Positions 37,699-64,000 of a DNA stretch of 64,000 bases are shown here, piece after piece. How positions within the stretch are numbered: the first letter of the stretch is position 1; each line of letters opens with the position of its first letter. Origin of the DNA: Echinometra lucunter (Eukaryota; Echinodermata; Echinoidea; Camarodonta; Echinometridae); assembly GCA_029962745.1 (NCBI GenBank), contig CM057154.1, forward strand, positions 29,609,763-29,673,762. The letters run 5' to 3'. The notes beneath the pieces are model-generated. The model did not search any database. It was not told where the DNA came from and was given only the letters and a program-made list of their open reading frames with translations. The position numbers were made by a program, and so were the translations under genes.

Positions 37699-37772
37699 TT
37701 TCTTCTTCTTCTTCTTCTCCTTCTTCTTCTTCTTCTTCTTCTTCTTCTTCTTCTCCTCCTCCTCTTCTTGAA
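37699..37772. repeat. (CTT)n/(CTC)n microsatellite
   Basis: CTT trinucleotides with a few CTC changes. The poly-Leu frame across it is an artefact. Confidence 0.95.
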
Positions 37773-38156
37773 TTTTGTTCCTTCTTCTTATCTTTTTAAT
37801 TGTTTTTTAGTTTTGTTACTAATAGATGTAGAAGGCTCTCGCTTTTACGATAAAAGATGGTTTTGTTTGATCAAGATAAAGAAATAATGTCTGTGGATCT
37901 TCTTCTTTTCAGGGAAACATAGATTATCATTGAATGAATTATAGTCTTTTTGGTCCTCATAATTTTGTTTTGCCATTCTCAGACTAAATCTATTTTCCGA
38001 CAGCTCTCTTGGAATTTTCAACAAAGTTGCACTCTTTGGGGGAAAAGGGTGAATCTCCACAAATTAAGAATATCAGGACTGGAGAAGAAGGGTCCTGTGC
38101 CAGATGAGCAAAGCTAAATTAACCGGAATGCAAAGAAAACATGACTTCCTCCTTGA

Positions 38157-38207
<51 letters not shown>

Positions 38208-38262
38208 CCCTTCCCTCCTTCTTTCCCTTCCCTCCTTCTCTCCTTCCCTTTCTCTTTCCAGA
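38157..38262. repeat. (CT)n pyrimidine tract
   Basis: TCTCTC repeats grade into CCTTCTTTCCC. Arg/Glu-rich frames on the minus strand and Ser/Leu frames on the plus strand are artefacts. A poly-C run follows at about 38330-38346. Confidence 0.93.
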
Positions 38263-40064
38263 GTTTTCACCCCTTAGGAGGAGGGGGAGGGAGCAACATC
38301 CATCATATAATTGGCACCAATGGAGTCCCCCCCCCCCCCCCCCCCCATTTCAAAATCCTGGATCGACTGCTTTAAGTAATACCGCCTCCCTTTCTATATT
38401 TAAAAAAAAATGTCAATTTCACCCACGACCTTAAACATGGATCAGAATACCTGAATTATTGGCAGTATTCATGATATTTATTTTAAGACACACTCGGATG
38501 CCCCCCTTGTCAAATTTGACAAGGGCGCTAATTTGACAAATCTTGGCGTGATTTTCACAAGGTTTTGCCAGGGTTTGGAGTATTCGTATGACTTTGGGTT
38601 TGGCCTTTCATCAAGGATATGCATGCACTTATTTTATTTGACCAGTAATAGTTTAGCATGTTTAGAGACAGAGATGGGAAAAAAATTAAGAAGTGTTATT
38701 CCCGCAGAAAATAATTATATAGTGTAAAGAACAGAGATGTATCTTTTTTTCAGCAAATCCAAAACAAGGTCACATACACGTAAATCAAACTTGGATGGGA
38801 CAGTAGCTTGCATTGACGTTAAGTTACAGAGTGAAATAAACAATTATTACATATTATGATGATATGACATTCTGACTATAAATTTAAGATAGATCCTAAT
38901 CACTTCATAATTCACGATTGAATCATCACAGGGAGAAAATGGAAAATGGAAACAAACGTTTTCCCAAAGATAATAATAGAACTATCATTGACACAAACGT
39001 ATTATGGAAGTCAAATACAAACAGCAATCTCAGCTTCGGACTTATCTGCAGACTACGTCGTGATAAATTCACTGGTATGACGCAGATAAAATAGAGTATA
39101 CCTTACTTCTGCTAATCCCTTTTAATCCTATCAAATCACGTTATAATCATCTGGAAATTGGATATTAATCCAAAGTATTTATAAGAATAATTAAAAAGTT
39201 AAATGTTGTCTATGCACAGGATGTATATAGTGTAGGGCTTCTCATTTTAACCAGGGCTTTTGCAACACAAGTTGGGATGGAGATGTCGAACCAGATTCAT
39301 TGTCCAAAATGTTTCATTTCCCTTTTTGTTCACTAAATACAACGATTAAAAAAAAACATCAAGAAGAGGTCTCCAGACAGACATATTTTGTGGGGAAGGT
39401 TAGACGTTTTTAACCAAGACACAAAAGCTCATCAGACAAGAAAAGATAGAAAGTTTAGTTTGCTGAAAAACAAAAATTGGTTTGCAACAAATAACTGAAA
39501 GGAATGTCGTACGTGAAAGGACTCATGTAACAGATGATATTGTGGTTTTGCGCATTTTTTGCCCGACATTATATCATGGTCATATTATTCTCTAACATTG
39601 TTTTATTCAGATGTACGATGAAGATGTATCAGAAGACAGAGAGCTGCAATGCATAGGTTGGTCCTCTTTTTATTTCAGTACAAGTTCAGGGCAACAAAAA
39701 TAAATATATTTACAAAGCGTAGGCTATGCAATACTCATGACGCTCATGGTATTTGTTGATTTTACAAAGTAGGCTTATTGAAGTGTATAAGGAGAAAATG
39801 GACTTTGAATGTAATGAATCTGCTCACCGATTCTCCGGTCAGATTTGTAGAGGCAGTTGGAAACAGATAATTTCATGACCCCCGACTTTTAAAGTGCAAG
39901 GTCCCTCGATGTGTATCTTCATAAATTTCATGAGCGCTTCACTCGAGAAGCGTGCTAAAGGTGGTTGTCGGGGCAACATCCCCCAGTAAATACTGCTGTC
40001 GACAAAAGTGTAACTTTGCGAAATATTTTTGTCGTCGGTAAATTCGAAAATAAACTTTGAGGAG

Positions 40065-40361
40065 CAGTGGCGAATCCAGGCAGGGGCGCCAAGGGCGCGC
40101 GTCCCCTCTATAATTTTTGTGTAGTGTGATTTTTTATTTTATTTTTTTTTTTTACTCTTCGCCTCACCTTAGATATGACGCGGGCTTTCTTAATTTTTTT
40201 TTTAATAGTTAGAGCTTTCCCTCTAAAAGTGGTCTTAAAATCCGACTTTGACTTTCGCACATGATATCTTGGAAAAGTCCTTACCGTGGGAAGGGGATAC
40301 CCCTCTCCCACACCCTCGCCGCTGGCGCCACACCTCTTTCAAATTCCTGGATCCGCCACTG
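40065..40361. mobile_element. hAT-like non-autonomous element (CAGTGGCGAATCCAGG family)
   Basis: The left end CAGTGGCGAATCCAGG and the right end CCTGGATCCGCCACTG are near-perfect 16-bp inverted termini. The element is about 297 bp with no coding region. GAGGAG occurs immediately outside both ends, a possible imperfect target duplication. It is the same family as 17351 and 47336. Confidence 0.75.
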
Positions 40362-40415
40362 GAGGAGTGTCCTTTTTGTACTGCTGTTGTTGTTTCACTT
40401 CGCTAATATACATCT

Positions 40416-40567
40416 GGGCTCTGTTTCATAAAACTTGTTATCAGTAACAACTGCCACATTATTTTCTATGACAAATTTGCTCTCGGCCAATCAGATGCAA
40501 GGATTTCAGTAGCTTATAACAGTTCCTGCAACTTGTTATTGATAACAAGTTTTATAAAACGGGGTCC
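40416..40567. mobile_element. Short MITE with GTTTCATAAAACTTGTTATC ends
   Basis: The left arm CATAAAACTTGTTATCAGTA and the inverted right arm (TGTTATTGATAACAAGTTTTATAAAAC on the plus strand, partly quoted) are about 35 bp each around a 70-bp centre. The outer ends GGGCTCTG and GGGGTCC are imperfect partners. Architecture and the motif GTTKCATAAAAC are shared with 58999-59152. Confidence 0.75.
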
Positions 40568-43105
40568 TGAAGGCTTGCTCAGAATTGAAGGCAACTTTAA
40601 AGATTTTCTCTTTGTAATTTTCTATTCGAGCATTACCCCCCCCCCCCCCCCTCCCCCTTCATTCAAAATATTCTAGGGACGCCTTTTCTGACTTCACCGT
40701 TCTCTTATCATATTGGGTCAATGGTAAATGTCATGCTTGTCATTTTTACCGATCTTTAATTTGACGTCACGATTAGTTGCCATAGCAATAGACGCGATGA
40801 TTAGTTCTTCCGACGTTCAGGGGTTCAGTTCGAGTAACATGAGGATAAGGCCTCTCCCTTTTCGAATTACATCCATTATAGGAACATGACCTATTCAAAG
40901 TTCCTAGGCCTCCTGGCTAATGCGAGGACGAGTTCAGAATATATATATATATACGCTTTCCTTTCTCACTGTTTCATGATCAATTTAAAAAGAACAATGG
41001 AGAATAGAGAGGGGGTTGAAGATTGACAAGAGGAAAGAGAGGAGAGAGACGTCAACGATGGGGAAAAAGAATGAGGAAAAAGAGAGAAAGGGAGAAACAA
41101 AAGAGGATGAGAGACAGAAAGAATGAACCCCTTTTCAAAGCTGCCTTCTAAAATGTCAGATGCGAGATTGATTTTTTTTTTTAAAGTTTGCTATTTTGTT
41201 TTCCATCTTTAAACTGCTCCGTTTTGATTCTTACTACGTCTTCATGGTTTATTTTTATCTTTCTGTTCCTTTATCTTTATGCAAGGCATACGTAAATCCT
41301 TAGCTGCGACTTTGTTGAAAACTCATGCCCCCTCACGAAATTCTGTTTTTCACTCACGTCATGCTATTCTTTGTCATCCCCATGGGGTATATGAGGGAAG
41401 TAAGGGTAAACAAATGTTTGTTTGTTGCTCCCAACAGCTCCTCTCAGCCGTTAAAACAACTAGCAATGACAGTATCATATGCGTTAGTACTGATCGTAAA
41501 ATGTTGACAAGAACTCTCAAACGCATCAAATTAAATTTACTATTCGAGTTTTAACTGAAAGGTAAGTTCAACAAGTAATAGTTTCTAGTCGAAAATTAGA
41601 ATTAGTTCTACCTGAAACTATTTCAAAATTATTCAATTTTTATTCGAATATTTCTAGTCATATTATCTTTGCCTCAGAATCGTTTTTTAGATCGAATAAT
41701 GGCGCATTACAAGACTTTGTGCTGTATTTATCATAATTATTTTTTACTATCATTATCGTTTTTAGTCCTTGGGAAATGACTTTTGCCAAGTGATTCTTAG
41801 GTCATCATGTTCATATTTATAATTCCCTACTGAATGCAAGTCGAGAGGTGAAGTTAGTATATGAAATCTAATAAGGCTTGACTATTTTGATAATTCAATT
41901 TCCGGTGAAATTAGCTACCGTTAAGCTTTCAAGTTCATTGACTGAAAATATATGGAAACAGCCATTGTTTTGAGAAATAATGAAACAGATTAATTCTTAA
42001 TTCAAACAGGGGGAGCGGAGGATATCTGGCGTAAAATAGTCATATTATGAATGACAGCGCCGCAAAAACTAAAAACAACAACAACAATATGTGTCACGAA
42101 GGTTATTTAATCAATCGAAAAATGGCATAACCTTGGTCAAGTAGTCAGAGGACACTTGGAGTTGGGATAAGATCAAATGTGTTGGAAATATCTTTTTGTC
42201 ATCTAGCTCTTCTCCCGTCCGCCATCTCTACCCTCGCTTTTGTTCTTTCTGCCACTTTCTTACGCCCTCTCTCCTTGTTTTCTCTGTGCATTCCAGCTTC
42301 TCCCGCCTTCTCATCGATGCAGCAACAATGCATTATCTATTATCATTATTAATATTTACGTTTCCCACAAAGTCTCATTCATGAAAGAATATGCCAAGAT
42401 GGCTTCACGACCATCATCTCACGGTCGTTCTATTACGTAACTCTGTAGGTCATTGTCGACGAATACAATTGGTAGTCATGGTAGTGAGCCAGTATGAAGT
42501 CACGATATACGGGATATGATTTGAATGCGTTCTTTGTAAAATATTATCCTTTCAAAAAGAATTAACCCCTGAAGGGTCGGCTTGAATACAAGGGTAAATA
42601 TCTGAAAAACTTTGTGACAGTTTCATGAACATTTTGCAAAGAATTATATTTTTCCAATTTTTGAAATTAGACAACTCTATTAGCAGGATGAGTATTATTA
42701 GTGATCAAATAGGCGAAATTCTCACATTTCTTTTATACCCATCCCATTTCTTCTGTATCCATATCGCCCAAAATATCCCTTTTCTCTAGTCTAAGCTGGA
42801 AAGATGGATCTTGCGATGGAAAACATGCTGAGATATGTTACCAATTATCATGTCAAATATTGTACTTTGTTATCAAAATAAAATAGAGAGTCGATTAGAA
42901 TAACTGATAGCATACTCATGATTTGAACCGGAAAGACTTGTCTCCCTTTTCCTATAAAGCATAAATATTTTTTTTCTATTTTCTATGACGAGTGTCTTAA
43001 AGTTTCTTAAGTGACCTCTGAAATGTCTGACGTAACTTCCGTTCAATGGATGATCAATTTCCGTCTCCTACTCATTATCAGCAAATTATGTAACCATCAT
43101 CCATG

Positions 43106-43120
43106 GGGGGGGGGGGGGGG
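43106..43120. repeat. Poly-G run
   Basis: An uninterrupted G run just upstream of the AAT microsatellite. Similar runs occur at 9713-9724, 19080-19091 and 47401-47414. Such runs are prone to length error. Confidence 0.95.
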
Positions 43121-43224
43121 GTAACTTTGCTTGTGTTTGTTGTTGGCTTGCTGTTTTGTTATTAATTTTTGCTTGTCTTCCGTTTTCGTTTGTTTATGCC
43201 CTGTCATACTTTTCTGAGGGCAAC

Positions 43225-43595
<371 letters not shown>

Positions 43596-43979
43596 AATTA
43601 CTAATAAACAGGCTTCATAAACAAGGTACAATAGTTTATATTCATATCCTCTGCAAGTAGGTTTATTGGGGGAAAAAAATCGTTCCACCGCCCTTTATGT
43701 AAAGCTCTTATACCTGCGGTTGTACCTGATTATGAGCGGGATATTGCATAAAAAACTACATCCTCGCAGTTCACTTTCATTTTAAATAAATGCCATGCAT
43801 GATATGCATCGTAACTTTTAAAACATCTATTCCATTCATAACGGAAGGCCCCATGCAATCAGTCTACTAGGCAAGCTTCGACAGTGTTCAATTGAAGATT
43901 TTGACTTTCTGTTACTCTGAAATCATCGTATATCATTATTGTTGTGATAAAAAATGGACCGTCTCTCTTTCTGAAGAAT

Positions 43980-44595
43980 TCAAACGTAGAAATCTTACTC
44001 ATCAACGCACTGCCTATACTGCCCCCTCACAGACCGGCCAGAATCCTTAAGCCTGATTGGACCAAACTTAATTATCCCTTCCCGTCAACAGTCATTATTC
44101 ATCATGCAAAATTACGCGTTGCCCCGGCTGTGAACGTCCCAACCTTCCAATATCTCTCTCTCACCCCCTCCTAGCTACATTCCAGTATTATTCCCTATTC
44201 ATCGTTCATTCTCGGTCTTTTCTCGTTTACTTTTCCCGTGTCCTATTCCTGCCGCACTCGTCTGCCAAGTTGGCGGTATATTTTAAGCACCCATTTCAGG
44301 CGGCAGCTGTGGGATCACATGTGGCTTCGACAACGGATCAGCAAGGGTTAGTACTATTGATCGAGTGTGCCAGTACTCCAGTCTGGACTTCTAGTCCAGT
44401 CCTACAAAAACGGAAGAGAAGGGAAATGCCCCAATCAAGATTGATCCATGAACGTATGTCCTGAAAGCGAACGGCTACTTGGAATTATACACTCATTAAT
44501 TAAAAAAACGTCGTCCTCATTTGGGACTGTGTTAGTAAAACAGCTCTTTTCAGCAAACATTTTAGGAACGCAAGGATCATTGTCTAAAGCTGACC
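43980..44595 (+). promoter_or_regulatory. Gene B promoter / 5' UTR region, conserved with 63480-64000
   Basis: The 600 bp upstream of the gene B start codon are collinear with the end of the window. Shared blocks include CCTGATTGGA, TTCCCGTCA.CAG.NATTATTCATC..GCAAAATT, TATTGNTCGAGTG and TTGGAATTA. A TATA-like GTATATTTTAAG lies at 44276-44287. A 65-codon frame at 44270-44464 could be an upstream ORF but has no recognisable product. Conservation in an otherwise repeat-ridden region suggests a duplicated promoter and leader. The transcription start is unknown. Confidence 0.55.
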
Positions 44596-60633
<16,038 letters not shown>

Positions 60634-63450
60634 TTGGACAATAAATTTCTTTTTATTATGGTTCTCCGTTTATGAAATTTGGACCCATGTTGCTTCTGTT
60701 TGACCTCCTGGAAATCACCGCTTCCAGTTGATTGTCTTTCATCTTTGGATAACTTTGACCTCAAACTATAGTGCAATATTTGAAATTAAATCTGTTTGCT
60801 CTTTACTTTGTTCATCAATAAATTATAGCTGATTATGTAGAGAACTGCTTACCCTGATAAATGTACCCGATATTTGGGTTCATTTATATGGGCATTCCAT
60901 TCTAAAGGAAAAGGATAATAATCATTGTGTAACCATCATCATGTATATCTAGCTTACAAGATTCTTTTTCAAAGTGCGTAAACAAACCCTGCACAATGTA
61001 CAATATAAGAATCAAAGTTTTACATCATCATTATGCTAAAGTCGTAAAAATAGGGTAAGTTATAGCTATTTGTCTCATACGTTACCGTCCATATCTGCAA
61101 TGACTGTTATTTACAATAATTATGATAATTTCATTAGGAAAAATAGCTCTACTAGAGCTCGTATGAAATATAATTTGAATAATATACTTGATCTATATTT
61201 TAGCTCCATAATACTAAGTAATGTATGGGACATCAACATAATCAAATACCTTGGAATTGTTCAATATCAAATCGGATGGAGCTTTAGCAAAGAAAATGTG
61301 ATAAGGAATACTATACATATTCCCTGCAAATTATCATCAAACATGTTTAAGCTTCGTTTTTTCCTTCTTAATTTTCTGCGTTTGATTTCGTTTCAATCCA
61401 TATCTCATAATTGTGTGTTGATTATGTGGCCATTTTACATGTTGTATAACTTTGCAAAATGATTGTTTTTTTTAATTTATATATTAGTTCTATGCACCTC
61501 AATACGATTTTTTTTTCTGAGGATCAAGATTTTTTGTTGTTGTTGAATATATTAAAGTTAGTTATTTTCTTAATGAGCCTAAGCCAGTGTCATGTTGGAC
61601 CGATCATTCTGTTTGTATCATATTGTTTCATAATATTCATGTTATTGATAAGCAAATGATTCATCGTCTCCTTGACCATGTTTAGATGTTATTTATTTTA
61701 TAAGAAATAAACATAGTGCTTCAGTGATGAAACAGTCCGATATCCCTTTTGTTTTTATTCTCATATTTACTAACAAAGACCTTTTTGAATTCTATGTTTT
61801 CTCTGGATCATGCAGCTGCATATATCACATGTGCTTTCCAATGTTAAAATGATTAATCATCACTGTGATAAAGAATGTATCGAGGAAAATAATGAAATTA
61901 AAAGGGGACTTGATGTATATTTTCAATGAATATAATTGTATAAGGTGTGTTTTCTTTGGTTTATTTTGTCATGGTGGAAGGAACTCTAATCGTTTAATTA
62001 TCTGGACAAACAACAGGATTACACTATCAGAACAGTCACATTTCACATTACGGTCCTGCAAAACGTCACACTGGAACCGTAATGAAAACAATAAATAATG
62101 CGTATGTAAGACATATCGACACTTCAAGCACAATACTAGACAGGACATCCCAATAGACGGGCAGCCTGTCGTGTCAACCCTTACGATAGTTGTCAGAAAG
62201 TCCAGTCATGATCCTTTGATACGTTATTTAGCTGCACCACTTCCTCGAGAGCCGAGGAGACCAATATTTCGGTCTCGTGGGTTGTCTTGTTTTTAAGGAG
62301 GTTGTGTAGTTATACGATATTGCAAGAATGACTTAATGGTGAACTGGAAACATTATCTTCGATTTCAAAAAGTTCATTTTTTTTTTTCATTTTTCATCAG
62401 ATTTTATATCTAACTTTCACTGCGTGGTGATTCCTCCGATCACAGTTCAGCCATTCAGTAAGACTGGCCCCTTTTAACAACATCAGAGTATCAAGTGATA
62501 CTTATAAATCGAAACAGGCAATAGCATGCAGTAAGCACAAGGCTTTATCCTCATTAAAATAGAGAAAATTATAATCATGACATGTCCAGTTAATTGCAAT
62601 AGTGTAATGATTATCTTTAGTGATGGCATCCATCTCTACCTTCATTCCCACACGTAGAAATCTATTGAGAAATCTTCTGATAAAAATCAAATCATGTCTT
62701 GAAAATATGGAAACTACCCCTTAACAAAAGTAGACCAGGGTCATTTTAAAACAAGCATATTGATTTCCACTGCACAAAACTTAACATTTTTAACGACTGG
62801 AGATAGGACTAAAGACATATAGATAATTATATCAATTGTTGGAAGTAGATTATTCAGGAAATAACTGAAACGAAATGGCAATAAAAGCAATGCTTAACAC
62901 AAACTTGTTCATGATAATTTTGTGCAGTATCCAAAAATATTACATGAGGGATTCAGTGAGTCCATTTGTACTGCATCATCGCATTTACGAATGGTCAAAA
63001 TATTCCTAAATTGATCCTGAATTAGTATTTTACATTATAGCTTAATCATGTTAATACAATTTGTGTGTTTACTGCCTTTTTCGGCGAGCAAATGCACTGG
63101 TCCAGACTTAATCTTCAAATGCCAATATCATTGGCATTAGACTTCTCTATAGTGTGCCCAAAATAGGTACAGTGTATAGAGTGGGATTATATCAACGTAC
63201 TTAAAGCCTGCTTAATCATTCGCGTAGATGTTTATAAAAGTTGGATGAGTACATGCATTGCAGCAATACATCCATTTCAATATATCAGTCACACTGCCAA
63301 ACCTATACACCGAACTTCAGAGGGACAGATTGTTCATCAATGGGTTAATGTAATTTTTTGGTTGGGGTCTCTTGTCGGTTTGATATCGATCCCGTTGGTG
63401 TGACTGGAATGCTGGTGTCTAAGCACATGCATGATTCTGTAGGTTTCCTC
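60634..63450. other. Gene B 3' flank, no gene recognised
   Basis: AATAAA occurs at 60640-60645 (very close to the stop) and 60817-60822; the second is the more plausible polyadenylation signal. Beyond, the DNA is AT-rich. A 130-codon frame at 61070-61462 is Ile/Asn/Phe-rich with no known motif and is not called a gene. No strong inverted repeat was found here. Confidence 0.55.
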
Positions 63451-63479
63451 CCGTATCAGTTATTACTCATCTACGCGTT

Positions 63480-64000
63480 ACCCCTAACCCTTTCCTCCTA
63501 AATCGGCCTGAGAGGATAGCCCTGATTGGAGGGTTCCTAATTACCCCTTTCCCGTCACCAGGTATTATTCATCGGGCAAAATTTAGCAATGTCTCGGCTA
63601 CCAAATCCCCTACCCTCTATATCAGCTCCATGCAATTGAACAGTTCCCCCTCCTCACTATCTCTCACACTTCTCAACCCTTCCTGTCATTCAGATCCAGG
63701 CCATGCCAAAAGTTAAGGTTATTTTTAGGAAGGGGGACGTTTGAGAAGAATGCACGCACACGTCGTTTCCTCTGATGAGTCGTTTTCTTTTAAGCCATAC
63801 GTACATCTCTAATGTGGACGTCAGCGCGAGTGATTGATATTGTTCGAGTGCCTGGATTATATCCACTGTTTGAACCTTGAAGCTACGGAAGATACTTAGA
63901 GGGGCCGTGGTTCATTTGCGCAAATTGGAATACGGTTTGGAATTACAAGTTCATCTTCTTCTCCATCACAAAGGAGCAGCAGATATTGAGGGCGTCATTC
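63480..64000 (+). promoter_or_regulatory. Paralogue of the gene B upstream region; probable promoter of a third MMP gene
   Basis: Collinear similarity to about 43990-44560: GCCTGA..GGA, CCTGATTGGA followed by CTAATTACCCCTTTCCCGTC and ACCAGGTATTATTCATCGGG, then CTTTTAAGCC (TTTTAAGC in gene B), AATGTGGACGTC (ATGTGGCTTCG), TATTGTTCGAGTGCC (TATTGATCGAGTGTGCC) and ACGGTTTGGAATTACAAGTTC (partly quoted). In gene B the start codon lies only about 100 bp beyond the last block, so a start codon just past the window end is predicted. Confidence 0.55.

Noticed and set aside
41279..41554. 91-codon frame in the intergenic region
   Set aside because: No recognisable domain, signal or conserved neighbour; an overlapping frame of similar length exists.
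44270..44464. 65-codon frame just upstream of gene B
   Set aside because: No recognisable product. At most an upstream ORF in the leader, and the matching region at the window end was not verified to keep the frame.
60640..60645. AATAAA seven bases after the gene B stop as the sole polyadenylation signal
   Set aside because: It would leave an extremely short 3' UTR; the AATAAA at 60817 is the more usual distance, though both remain possible.
61070..61462. 130-codon frame downstream of gene B
   Set aside because: Ile/Asn/Phe-rich composition expected of AT-rich DNA, with no motif and no similarity recognised. It could only be rescued by transcript evidence.

Overview
The window is animal (metazoan) nuclear DNA. 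It is AT-rich, has long introns with GT/AG boundaries, and carries many short transposable elements and microsatellites. The protein architecture (furin-activated matrix metalloproteinases with a GPI-type tail) and the style of repeats suggest a marine deuterostome, most likely an echinoderm such as a sea urchin. The species is an inference.

Layout. 1-1685 is the end of one contig, followed by exactly 500 N (1686-2185). The last 1.7 kb before the gap is a near-copy of 12223-13898 and differs almost only by one-base insertions and deletions, so it looks like an unmerged overlap or unpolished sequence. 2186-9400 has no recognisable gene, only repeat remnants. Gene A, a matrix metalloproteinase (MMP) on the + strand, runs from 9403 to 33659 in nine exons (591 aa, total length an exact multiple of three), including a 15.1 kb first intron. 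33660-about 34950 is its 3' UTR. From there to about 43950 is repeat-rich intergenic DNA. Gene B, a second MMP on the + strand, runs from 44596 to 60633 in eight exons. It shares the domain order of gene A but has diverged strongly. 60634-63450 is its 3' flank with no gene seen. 63480-64000 is collinear with the DNA just upstream of gene B, which predicts that a third tandem MMP gene starts beyond the window end.

How the genes fit together. Both proteins have a signal peptide, an acidic N-terminal linker, a propeptide with a cysteine switch, a furin site (RKKR or RKRR), a catalytic domain with HExxHxxGxxH and a Met-turn, a hinge, a four-bladed hemopexin domain closed by one Cys pair, and a hydrophobic C-terminus after small residues. 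They are therefore likely secretory-pathway-activated, cell-surface pericellular proteases of the MT-MMP/GPI type. Notable differences are a 22-Gly hinge in A and a Pro/Arg-rich hinge in B, a degenerate cysteine switch in B, one catalytic-domain intron present only in A, and an apparent one-base frame break at the last splice junction of B.

The introns and flanks hold many non-autonomous DNA transposons (hAT-like with an exact 8-bp target duplication, TA-flanked types, long hairpins), a 5'-truncated LINE and tRNA-derived SINE remnants. I found no operon, CRISPR or microbial system.
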